A stretch of 64,000 nucleotides of DNA from DATKEJ01 sp963768715 (lineage in GTDB: Bacteria; Bacteroidota; Rhodothermia; Rhodothermales; DATKEJ01), in contig CAVYJC010000003.1 in assembly GCA_963768715.1 (NCBI GenBank), forward strand, positions 444,504 through 508,503, given 5' to 3'. A program made the translations under genes and the position numbers. The notes under the pieces are model-generated. The model ran no database searches. It was given only the letters and a program-made list of their open reading frames with translations, and was not told the DNA's origin. The first letter of the stretch is position 1. Each line of letters starts with the position of its first letter. Below, piece by piece: positions 17,565-25,896 of the stretch.

Positions 17565-18614
17565 ATGGCTCGCTCGGATTCACTCGCCCTTTTCGATCGT
17601 TTTGAGACGTCGATTCGAAACGGCTCATTCAAACCTGTGTACCTCCTTTACGGTAAGGAGAAGTACCTGATCGATCGCTGCCAGAAGCTTGTCGTGGAGC
17701 ATGCCCTTGCCCCGCACGAACGTGATTTCAATCTGACGATCGTCTATGGCGGCGACGTGGAGTCGCAATCCGTACTTGCCGAGTGCGCCTCCTATCCTAC
17801 GATGGCGCAGCGACGCGTGGTGATCGTGCGAGACTTTGACGAACTGGCTGGCAACGATCAATTTATGGCATATGCGAAGCAGCCAAATCCGCAAACGATT
17901 CTCGTACTGGTGAGTGGGGCCGGCATCAAGTCCAATCCTTACGCCGCAATAAGTCGGGCTGCGGAGACGTTCAACATGGAAAGCGTGCTTCAGAACCGCG
18001 TCCCCGGATGGATCAGGAATGCACTCGGCGATCTGGGCTACAAAATCAGTGCTTCTGCGATCGAGATGCTCGCGGAGTTGGCCGGTTCCGACTTATACAC
18101 AATCTCGAACGAAATTGATAAGCTTGTGAGTTTCGTTGGGGATCGAAAGTCGGTTGAGGAGAAAGACGTGCTGGAAGTGGCAGGCCACTCGAGCGAGTTC
18201 AATGTCTTCGAACTTCAGAAACGGGTAGTTGCAGCGGATTTTCTCAACGCCGAGGCGATTATGAGCCGAATGTTGCAGGTTTCTTCAAATACTGCAGGCA
18301 CAGCAATTATGACTGTAACGGTTCTGGCGTCGTATTTTACTAAGCTAATGAAACTGTCGGATCAGAAGGTAAAGGCCCTTGAACCTAACGCAGTTGCAAA
18401 GTTGATTGGTGTACCGAGTTACTTCGTGAGTGAATATCGGTCGGCCCTGAAATCGGTTGGAGATGCTGGCATTGAGCGAGCAAACCTGGCCTTGTTGGGC
18501 GCTGACTATGAGCTCAAGGGAGGCTCGGAACGTGATGAGTGGTTGATACTAACCATGATGTTGAGGCGGCTTACCGGAGGGAAGGATCGTAACATCGGCA
18601 GAGCCGCCGCGTAG
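17565..18614 (+). CDS. holA: DNA polymerase III delta subunit
   Basis: Clamp-loader delta subunit. 349 residues: N-terminal LFDRFETSIRNGSFKPVYLL-YGKEKYLID (family signature VYLLYGxExYL), an AAA-like domain without P-loop, VPGWIRNALGDLGYKISASA, and a C-terminal helical domain (SYFVSEYRSALKSVGDAGIE). Length is normal. The ATG at 17565 is the first in frame and fits the family start. Confidence 0.92.
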   Translation: MARSDSLALFDRFETSIRNGSFKPVYLLYGKEKYLIDRCQKLVVEHALAPHERDFNLTIVYGGDVESQSVLAECASYPTMAQRRVVIVRDFDELAGNDQFMAYAKQPNPQTILVLVSGAGIKSNPYAAISRAAETFNMESVLQNRVPGWIRNALGDLGYKISASAIEMLAELAGSDLYTISNEIDKLVSFVGDRKSVEEKDVLEVAGHSSEFNVFELQKRVVAADFLNAEAIMSRMLQVSSNTAGTAIMTVTVLASYFTKLMKLSDQKVKALEPNAVAKLIGVPSYFVSEYRSALKSVGDAGIERANLALLGADYELKGGSERDEWLILTMMLRRLTGGKDRNIGRAAA

Positions 18615-18669
18615 CGAAAGTAATGGGCCGTACGGCAGTATCGTTCGGCCCTCATGAATAGGAGACTTA

Positions 18670-19365
18670 ATGGTCAATAAGACAATAAAGAGTTCGGACG
18701 CTTCCACCACGAGTGATCTGCGCGCCCGTCGCGTTATTCGCAAGATGCCCGGTGTGGATGTGCCGAACAAACTCGTTCAGGAATTGTCGCTCATGAGCGA
18801 TGAGGATTTGATGTCACAGTTCCAGGCCGGAGTCGTCGAGGCCTTCGATATCCTGGTAGGTCGATACAAAGATCCTCTGACGAATTATATCTATCGCTTT
18901 CTCGGCGATATGAAAGAGTGCGAGGACCTTCTCCAGGAGACCTTCCTCCGCGTTTATCGCAACCGTCACTCCTATCGTCGGATTGCCAAGTACTCTACAT
19001 GGCTCTATACGATTGCAGGTAACCTCGCCAGGTCTGAGTATCGGAAGAGAAAAAGACGTCGTCTCTACTCACTCCAATCCGTCAATCGTGACGAGGAAGA
19101 GTATGAAGTTGAGATCCCCGACGAAACTTTCTCTCCTGACCGGCATACGGAAAGCGTATTTCAGGACCAGTACATTCAGGACGCCCTGAAGGAGATTCCG
19201 CAGGAATTCCGGGAAGTGGTTGTTCTTCGCGACGTGCAGCAGTTGGCGTACGAGGAAATAGCCGAAATTACCGGTCTTCCGATGGGAACTGTGAAAAGCC
19301 GGATCAATCGGGGTCGGACGAAGTTGCAAGCATTGCTGAAGGACATCTACTCTCCTCAACAGTAG
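18670..19365 (+). CDS. ECF sigma-70 factor
   Basis: 231 residues with a basic N-terminal extension (about 40 residues), sigma region 2 (AFDILVGRYKDPLTNYIYRF, DLLQETFLRVYRN) and region 4 (DALKEIPQEFREVVVLRDVQ, AYEEIAEITGLPMGTVKSRI-NRGR). The basic linker RKRKRRRLY lies between them. Strongly resembles RpoE/SigW-type factors. The next gene encodes a likely membrane anti-sigma factor, giving a usual pair. Preceded by AGGAG (18660-18664). Confidence 0.92.
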   Translation: MVNKTIKSSDASTTSDLRARRVIRKMPGVDVPNKLVQELSLMSDEDLMSQFQAGVVEAFDILVGRYKDPLTNYIYRFLGDMKECEDLLQETFLRVYRNRHSYRRIAKYSTWLYTIAGNLARSEYRKRKRRRLYSLQSVNRDEEEYEVEIPDETFSPDRHTESVFQDQYIQDALKEIPQEFREVVVLRDVQQLAYEEIAEITGLPMGTVKSRINRGRTKLQALLKDIYSPQQ

Positions 19366-19473
19366 AGTTTTCGATCAAAGCATGGCGTGTCACTGCGCTG
19401 AATATCGACTATGGCGGCTGAGTCATTGCGTGGCTTGGATCCGCTGATTGTTTGAGTCCAGAACGGTGTGCCT

Positions 19474-20124
19474 ATGAGCCTCGATTACGATTTCAACGCT
19501 TCGGATCTGGACGAATTTCTTGTTGAATATGTTGACGGCACCATGGACCATGTGGTGCGGGAAGCGTTCGAGGAATTCCTCCGTGTCTATCCCGAAGTAG
19601 CGGAGCAGGTCGACTGCCTCGCTTCTGTTCGGTCCGAGCTCTGTCGGCTCGGTGACAAATGCCGGTGCCACGCACCGCCTGGCTTCCAGGATCGTCTCAA
19701 AGAACAACTCCTGGAAGAATCAGATAAGCGCACGCTGGTTGCTGATGATGCCTGGCTGCCTCATCTCAATACGTTTGCGCTTGCTTTCTCACTGACATTG
19801 CTGGCACTGGCCATCGGACTTTCTTCGTCGACCGCCACGCGCGAGACAACGGAATCAGTTGCCGCAGAGGTCGTCGACGACACACGACCCCCTTCGGAGA
19901 TTGCGGGCACTCGAAGTCCCTTGGTAGAACAGGTCCTCCATTTCGATAACTCCGTCGCTTTCACTCGTGACGTCGGCCGGGGTGTCTCGCACACGCATCC
20001 CGGTTCGCGTGAGGTACATGTGGAGGCGGCTTTCGACAGGCCAATGTTGCTCAGCGTACGACGAGATATCGTGGCAATGCGCCCCATCTCGACCAGAGAC
20101 CCGATCAGGTATACGCGGCCGTAG
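19474..20124 (+). CDS. probable membrane-anchored anti-sigma factor
   Basis: 216 residues from ATG 19474. The N-terminal part (SDLDEFLVEYVDGTMDHVVR, EEFLRVYPEVAEQVDCLASV) resembles anti-sigma domains that begin with a short acidic helix and a count of 'layers'; CRLGDKCRCH could bind zinc. One membrane helix, TFALAFSLTLLALAIGLSSS (about residues 102-121), and a periplasmic tail of about 95 residues follow. Directly downstream of the ECF sigma gene, which is the main reason for the call. No catalytic motif. Family not certain. Confidence 0.6.
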   Translation: MSLDYDFNASDLDEFLVEYVDGTMDHVVREAFEEFLRVYPEVAEQVDCLASVRSELCRLGDKCRCHAPPGFQDRLKEQLLEESDKRTLVADDAWLPHLNTFALAFSLTLLALAIGLSSSTATRETTESVAAEVVDDTRPPSEIAGTRSPLVEQVLHFDNSVAFTRDVGRGVSHTHPGSREVHVEAAFDRPMLLSVRRDIVAMRPISTRDPIRYTRP

Positions 20125-20232
20125 GGCCACTGGCCGGCCGTTCGCCCTTCCGACTGGAACCAATTATCTGCCTTGCCCCGTGCTGGGGAAGTGCCGTTCT
20201 TCCGGCGCATGGTCCCTACTCCACTCCTACCG

Positions 20233-21693
20233 ATGTCGCGACCGCGCTTCGTCACGCGTCTGTCATTGCAGTTTCTGTTTGCATGTCTCGTCGGGCTGAA
20301 CAGCGGACGAGCCTTCGCACAGACCGAGGATTCGCTCCTTCATTTTGTTCGCGGTGAGACCACCGAAGACATCGTTTCCGGCTCTGACCCCGCCGAGCGA
20401 TACGCGGTCTTCCTTCCGTCGACGTACAAGCCCGACCGAACGGCCCCTGTACTCTTCCTCATGGATCCGCGGGGCCGCGCGACGATTCCCCTCAAACTGT
20501 TCCGAGATGCCGCGGATCAATTCGGTTTCGTGTTGATCAGCTCCTACAACACCCTCAGTGATGCTGACTCAGCGTTCACGGCAGACGATAAAGCGCTCTC
20601 GGCAATGCTCATTGACGCCCAGGTACGTTTCGCCGTGGATCCAAAGAGATTCTACCTCGTGGGCTTTTCGGGAACTGCTCATTACGCATGGACGATTGCG
20701 CCTCAGCTGGACGGTCATCTGGCCGGCATAATGGGCGCCGGCGGTGGCTTGCCCTCCTACTCCGAGCCAATACAGCGGGCCCTGAAGGCGCGATACCCCT
20801 TCGTATTCTTCGCGACGGCGGGGATGGCTGATTTTAACTTTGACGGCGTTCGTTATCTGGACCAGGCCCTCGATTCAACGAATTTTCCCCACCGCTTCGT
20901 GGCGCACGAAGGCAGGCACTCCTGGCCCCCGGAGCATATCGCGCATGATGTGGTAGAGTGGTTCCATCTTCAGGCCATGCGCGCCGGCCTGGCCCCCAGA
21001 AATGAGACGTTCATTGATGCGACGCGAAAGAAGTACCTCTTCGAAGCATCCGCCCTTGAAGCATCGGGTCGACGTGCAGACGCCTACCGACGATACCGCG
21101 AAATCATACAGGATTTCGAGGGACTTGGTGGGTCGCCCGAGGCGCACAAACGCTTCGAATCACTCGGTCGGGAGCGGTCGGTCGGTCGCGAATTCGCTCG
21201 GCGGGCCGAGATCGCCCGGCGCGTCATCAAGTACCAACTCAAGGTTCGTAGTTTCTGTCTCGACTATAGAAAGGCGAAAAACATTCCGACCCTCGAGAAA
21301 GCGCGCGGGAAACTCCACATCGAAAAGTTGAAGAAGCGGGCCGAATCCCAGGACGGAGAGGAGGCGGCCGCAGCGCAAAGAATGCTCGCCACGGCATTCG
21401 TGAACGCCGGCTTCTACGAGCCTCGAGATTACTTCGCGAAGGGAGACTTTCGCCGTGCCGCGGGCATGTTGCGGATCGCCATGGCAATCTGGCCGGGCGT
21501 GCCGCACGTCTGCTACCAGTTGGCACGCGCCACAGCCCAGTTGGGAGAAGTAGACGAAGCGTTCAAGGCACTCGACTGCGGGCTTGAGGCCGATTGGGCC
21601 ACGAAGGAACTGGTCGAGAGCGACTCACTGCTTGAGCCGCTGAGGGCAGATCCTCGACTCAAGATCATGATCGAAGGCCTGATTCAGAAGTGA
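20233..21693 (+). CDS. secreted alpha/beta-hydrolase with TPR-like tail
   Basis: Signal peptide from ATG 20233 (MSRPRFVTRLSLQFLFACLV to AFAQ). The catalytic part has RYAVFLPSTYKPDRTAPVLF, LMDPRGRA, a nucleophile-elbow-like GFSGTA (about residue 148) and a late His in HEGRHSWPPEH, the layout of PHB-depolymerase/esterase-like hydrolases. The elbow is G-F-S-G-T rather than G-x-S-x-G, a small departure. The C-terminal 200 residues form helix pairs (DYFAKGDFRRAAGMLRIAMA, ATAQLGEVDEAFKALDCGLE), TPR-like. 486 residues. Substrate unknown. Confidence 0.65.
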   Translation: MSRPRFVTRLSLQFLFACLVGLNSGRAFAQTEDSLLHFVRGETTEDIVSGSDPAERYAVFLPSTYKPDRTAPVLFLMDPRGRATIPLKLFRDAADQFGFVLISSYNTLSDADSAFTADDKALSAMLIDAQVRFAVDPKRFYLVGFSGTAHYAWTIAPQLDGHLAGIMGAGGGLPSYSEPIQRALKARYPFVFFATAGMADFNFDGVRYLDQALDSTNFPHRFVAHEGRHSWPPEHIAHDVVEWFHLQAMRAGLAPRNETFIDATRKKYLFEASALEASGRRADAYRRYREIIQDFEGLGGSPEAHKRFESLGRERSVGREFARRAEIARRVIKYQLKVRSFCLDYRKAKNIPTLEKARGKLHIEKLKKRAESQDGEEAAAAQRMLATAFVNAGFYEPRDYFAKGDFRRAAGMLRIAMAIWPGVPHVCYQLARATAQLGEVDEAFKALDCGLEADWATKELVESDSLLEPLRADPRLKIMIEGLIQK

Positions 21694-21795
21694 ACCCGGG
21701 ATCCCACGCTCTCAAGCTGAAACCCCTGCGAACTCGAATGGAGTCAAAATATGCCTGGGTACAGCGGCTCGCCTGTTCGGCGGCAGAACTGGAAC

Positions 21796-24459
21796 CTACT
21801 TCGCCAGCAGCATCGCTCGTGATTGTGAGCCGGAAACGGTTTGAACCAACGCAAAATAGATTCCGGAACTCAAATCGGAACCGTCGAATGTAGCTCGGTG
21901 CCAGCCGGGTCCGGCAGCACCATCCCAAAGCCGCTTAACCTCCATTCCGAGAGCGTCAAATACCGACACCCTCACAGGACCCGCCTCAGCGAGCCCGTAT
22001 TCGATGACAGTCGTCGGGTTGAAAGGGTTGGGATAATTCTGGCGCAGCTCGAGTTGGCCGGGTATCTCTCCAGCAAGATCGTCCTTCGAAATCTCGCGTG
22101 GCGCAATCGCCGTGACGGAGCCCTCGACATCGTTTTCGCTCTCCTCGTACTCGTTTCCCGTCTTGGAAACTGCGGTGACGGTGAACGTGACGGCGGTGAC
22201 CTTCGGTTTCCAACTGGAAACAATCGCACAGATTCCGGAATCGTCAGTCTGACACGATCCGGTATTCCCTTCACTCCAGATTCCACTGACAACAGCCCCC
22301 CGCTCCGGCCTATGATCGGCATTGTGCACAACGGCCACGACGTTGGAGGTCCATCGCTGCTTTCCTGCTGTCGCTATCTGCAGGTCACCCAAGTGAATCG
22401 ACGAAACCTCCGCCACGGGCGGTGGCGCATCACTGGACGTCTGCGAACGGATGTACATATGATCGACGGACACCTGGTCGACCACGCTGTTGCCGCGCCC
22501 GCGGTCCGTATCCTCGAGTCGTATCCAGACAGAGGATCCAACAGGAGTGCCGATATCAAACGTCTGGTATGCACCGGTGTCACTCGTCTCAGACAACTCG
22601 AACATCGGGGAGAAAGTACTCCCGTCCGTTGAGTACGACATCACGAATGAATCTCCGTCCGTCGAAGGGGAGCTCCAGGCATTTGCATGGAATGTCGACG
22701 CCTCACCACTCGGGATGTCGAACCGCCACATCACGTCGAGGCGGCTCGTTCGGTTAGCGACCCACCCACCGGTCTCCTCCTCGTCGAACACTTCAGAGGC
22801 GCCGTCGTTGGCGCCCGTTTTGGCAATTTCTCCGGAAGAGATTCCATACCGCAAGCTCTCTGCGGCCGCAATGTGATCCGAATAGGAGAGCATCGTCCTG
22901 GCGCTATCGACGTTGGAGAACTCTGACTGATCACTGTCGCGATAGGCGTACGTGCGGTAGTAGTACGCCGAGCCCTGCGGCAAGCCCGAATCGGAAAATG
23001 CCGCTGCATTCGCTGCAAGCGTCGCGATCTCAGACCATCCTGAAACGCCGTTGGACGACCGCTGGACTTTGTATCCGGTCTCATCGGTGGCATTGTCGGT
23101 CCACTCCACATCGATGGAAGACTCTGAAATGCCCGTCGCGATGAGGTTGGTCGGGGACAAGGGAGGATCCGGCGTAGAAACGGATGCTCGGAAGTCTGCC
23201 ACCTGGCAGGCCGTTCGGTTGAGACCAAAGACTGCGTCGGAGGGATCCGATTGGTCCTGCGCGATGCCCATCGGATCGCCGTTGTGTTGATTGTCAGGAC
23301 TTGACCAGTACGTGATCCGGGTGCAGCCGAACCCTCCCTGATCCGAGCACTGGTTATTGTAGGCCATTATGGTTCGCCAGCGCTGCGCCGAAGTCCCACC
23401 GAAGGCCTCCTGGTTGACGTAACCATGGTGCCACATGCAGGGCGTCGTATTCGAATTCACGTACCAGTCGTGATGAAGCCCCATGTTGTGGCCCATCTCG
23501 TGCGCGAGTGACTTGTTCGTTGTCAGGCAGTCATCACGCACGACGGAAAAGGCTGCGCTGGACGAGAGTGCCGTCGGCGTGCTTTGGATGTATCCGATGC
23601 CGCATCCTCCGGTGTCTGTAATTAGCGAGACGAGATCCGCTCCGTAGGCTTCACGCCACGTGTGAACGATATCCATGTACCCGTCGAAATTCGTACTCAA
23701 CCTGCTCAGGTCGATACTCGCATTATTCGACTCCAAATAGAACACCTCGTCTGTGTAGACAAGGTTGATCGTATGGGTCACACCGGAATTTGCATTGGCG
23801 GCGTTCATCTCGGCAACAGCCGCTGCGATGGCGGCCTGGGCGGACTGTGCCGTACCACCGAGCGCGGACCGAGCCTGTGCCGTATAGACCACCATCACGT
23901 CGATCGTCTTGCTCGAGCAGCTCGTTGAGGCAACACAGGCGCTTGCGGCCTCCACTTTCCCGAGCTGCGCGCCCAACTCTGCCTCGGGAAGAGGCACGCC
24001 GTCATCGACTCCCTCGTCATACGCATCCTTCGGCACGACCTCGAGAACGGCGTAGATGGGCCCACTCTTCTGGCGAATGAGGAATGTCTGGCTGTCGAAT
24101 TCGACTTTCCCAAAAAGGATGCCGCTCTCGTCGACCGCAAACACGACGGAACTCATAGGATGACCTGCTACTTCGCCCGTCCAGGTCTCCGAATGAAACT
24201 GACGCCCCCTCGACTTCTCCAACGCGGTCACCGAGACGTCGGGAAAGAGATTGAGCGATACGCTGGAATGCTTCAGGGCCTCCGCGTTGACCTGCGCATA
24301 CCGAAAGCGCGCACCTTCCGTGCGCTCCTGCGCCGTACTGATTCCGAACTCGCTCGGGTTCGCCGCCGGACCGAGCAACTGCTGCGCCCGGGCGGGAGCT
24401 ATCGCTAGGACAAGGATTCCAAAAAGAATACCGGGACGGGAAAAAAGCTGCCTCCCCAT
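21796..24459 (-). CDS. secreted zinc metalloprotease with Fn3 and T9SS tail
   Basis: 887 residues. Signal peptide (MGRQLFSRPGILFGILVLAI to ARAQ), a pro-region, then a reprolysin-like catalytic domain with HEMGHNMGLHH (HExxHxxGxxH, about residues 318-328) and a downstream Met-turn region (RWRTIMAYNNQCSD). A fibronectin type III module follows (SPTNLIATGISESSIDVEWT), then a jelly-roll-like domain, an Ig-like domain, and a C-terminal sorting domain (LRQNYPNPFNPTTVIEYGLA through SGIYFALVQTV). The tail marks it for export by the type IX system, with cell-surface attachment or release. Single leftward gene. Confidence 0.88.
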   Translation of the reverse strand: MGRQLFSRPGILFGILVLAIAPARAQQLLGPAANPSEFGISTAQERTEGARFRYAQVNAEALKHSSVSLNLFPDVSVTALEKSRGRQFHSETWTGEVAGHPMSSVVFAVDESGILFGKVEFDSQTFLIRQKSGPIYAVLEVVPKDAYDEGVDDGVPLPEAELGAQLGKVEAASACVASTSCSSKTIDVMVVYTAQARSALGGTAQSAQAAIAAAVAEMNAANANSGVTHTINLVYTDEVFYLESNNASIDLSRLSTNFDGYMDIVHTWREAYGADLVSLITDTGGCGIGYIQSTPTALSSSAAFSVVRDDCLTTNKSLAHEMGHNMGLHHDWYVNSNTTPCMWHHGYVNQEAFGGTSAQRWRTIMAYNNQCSDQGGFGCTRITYWSSPDNQHNGDPMGIAQDQSDPSDAVFGLNRTACQVADFRASVSTPDPPLSPTNLIATGISESSIDVEWTDNATDETGYKVQRSSNGVSGWSEIATLAANAAAFSDSGLPQGSAYYYRTYAYRDSDQSEFSNVDSARTMLSYSDHIAAAESLRYGISSGEIAKTGANDGASEVFDEEETGGWVANRTSRLDVMWRFDIPSGEASTFHANAWSSPSTDGDSFVMSYSTDGSTFSPMFELSETSDTGAYQTFDIGTPVGSSVWIRLEDTDRGRGNSVVDQVSVDHMYIRSQTSSDAPPPVAEVSSIHLGDLQIATAGKQRWTSNVVAVVHNADHRPERGAVVSGIWSEGNTGSCQTDDSGICAIVSSWKPKVTAVTFTVTAVSKTGNEYEESENDVEGSVTAIAPREISKDDLAGEIPGQLELRQNYPNPFNPTTVIEYGLAEAGPVRVSVFDALGMEVKRLWDGAAGPGWHRATFDGSDLSSGIYFALVQTVSGSQSRAMLLAK

Positions 24460-24629
24460 GACGCCTCCATGTCATTGGTGAGATCAGATCTACGCTGTCA
24501 AGTCGTCCCTGACTCAACGTTCTACCCCTCGTCAGACTCCACAGATTCGAAGATACCGGCCTCTCCCGGCACCACCGATCCGGCTTCCTGGAGCCTTTGC
24601 GAGAAGTAGGAGGTTAAGGAGGACGACGC

Positions 24630-24741
24630 TAAATACCAAATTCCATGCGTCCGGTATCCGTGGCCCGTTGTCCGTAGTCGACCACCCCGTTCGATCATCC
24701 GTCACTCAACTCTGAATCCTGCATTCCTAATTCTGAATTTC
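24630..24741. repeat. 112-base composite heptamer array
   Basis: Reading in sevens from 24630 gives sixteen units in which neighbours resemble each other while the theme changes along the array: CAAATTC-like, then four CCGnnnn units (24651-24678), then a GATCATC-like unit (24693), then four of GAATTC type ending at 24741. The same themes recur as separate arrays elsewhere in the window. It fills most of the 375-base gap between the metalloprotease and the glycyl-radical operon; 24460-24629 shows nothing else. Confidence 0.65.
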
Positions 24742-24834
24742 TCCTGTGGGGTGCACCACTACAACCTCTAGGCCCAACTCGCTCTTGATTGGGTTGTCGC
24801 ACAGATCGTTGATTGGGCTACATCCCGAAGTGTC

Positions 24835-25776
24835 ATGTCAGAAACAGGTGTGGTTTTCGATATCCAGCGATTCTCGATCCACGACGGACCGGGAATCCGG
24901 ACGACGGTCTTTATGAAAGGCTGTTCACTGGCATGTTTCTGGTGTCATAATCCCGAAAGTCGACGACCTCGGCCGGAATTGATGTACAGGGCGGACCGCT
25001 GCATCGCGTGCGGTGAGTGCGTGGAGGTCTGTCCGAATCATGCGCATCGCCTCGTCGACGGACTGCATCTGTTCGACCGGTCGATCTGCTCAACTGCGGG
25101 CGAATGCGTGAAGGTTTGTTGCTCGGGGGCACTCGAAATGGCCGGCAGGTGGATGACTGTCGATGAGGTCATGGCAGAAGTCCTTCTCGACAAACCGTTT
25201 TTCGACCGTTCCGGGGGTGGTGTGACACTTTCAGGCGGTGAGCCGGGGCTGCGAAGTACGTTCTCGCGTGACATCCTTGCTCGTTGCCGGACAGAAGGTG
25301 TTCACACGGCCATCGAAACATGCGGCAACTGTCGCTGGCGCGATCTCGAGGAGATTTTGGAGTTCACAGATCTCGTGATGATGGACCTGAAGCTGATGAG
25401 TCCTGACAAGCACCGGGCGGCGACGGGATCCTCGAACGAGCGCATACTCGAAAATGCCGTTCACCTCGCAAAGACGGCAGTACCGATCGTCTTTCGGACG
25501 CCGATTGTGCCGACCGTGAATGACGATCCTGAGGAATTTGGGCAAATCGCGGCGTTCGTCGGCGAGCTCGTGCATCTCCGGGCGGAGGCGGGAAACGGGG
25601 TCGCCGCCGCACCGATCACGCTCGAGCTGCTGCCTTTCCACAAACTTGCCGGCGATAAATATCGGAGTCTCGGCATGGAGTACCGTGCCGCAAACTTTGA
25701 CACTCCTACCCAAGAGACGATGAATACGCTCGCCCGACTTGCAGAAGACAGCGGGCTGCAAGTCAGAACCAGGTAG
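24835..25776 (+). CDS. glycyl-radical enzyme activase (radical SAM)
   Basis: 313 residues. Radical SAM motif CSLACFWCHNPES (CxxxCxxC, about residues 30-37), then an inserted ferredoxin-like domain with two clusters (CIACGECVEVCPNHAH and CSTAGECVKVCCSGA), then the SAM-binding GGEP motif (LSGGEPGL). This architecture belongs to activases of non-PFL glycyl-radical enzymes, which abstract H from the glycine of their partner. The partner is encoded 120 bases downstream. Works only without oxygen. Start: ATG 24835, first in frame, fits MSETGVVFDIQRFSIHDGPG of the family. Confidence 0.93.
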   Translation: MSETGVVFDIQRFSIHDGPGIRTTVFMKGCSLACFWCHNPESRRPRPELMYRADRCIACGECVEVCPNHAHRLVDGLHLFDRSICSTAGECVKVCCSGALEMAGRWMTVDEVMAEVLLDKPFFDRSGGGVTLSGGEPGLRSTFSRDILARCRTEGVHTAIETCGNCRWRDLEEILEFTDLVMMDLKLMSPDKHRAATGSSNERILENAVHLAKTAVPIVFRTPIVPTVNDDPEEFGQIAAFVGELVHLRAEAGNGVAAAPITLELLPFHKLAGDKYRSLGMEYRAANFDTPTQETMNTLARLAEDSGLQVRTR

Positions 25777-25786
25777 AGAGGAACAT

Positions 25787-25814
25787 CAAATACCAAACTT
25801 CAAACACCAAACTT
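25787..25814. repeat. four CAAAnnn heptamers
   Basis: Four consecutive 7-base units of form CAAAnnn (CAAATAC, CAAACTT and two close variants) just after the activase stop. Same theme as the nGCAAAC array at 17286. Confidence 0.8.
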
Positions 25815-25896
25815 GAGTCCAGACGAAACAAGTCGCAGTAGGCCCTCGCGGGTGGCTTTGCCTTGTACCAAGCGCCGTACATAACCGACGAAGAAG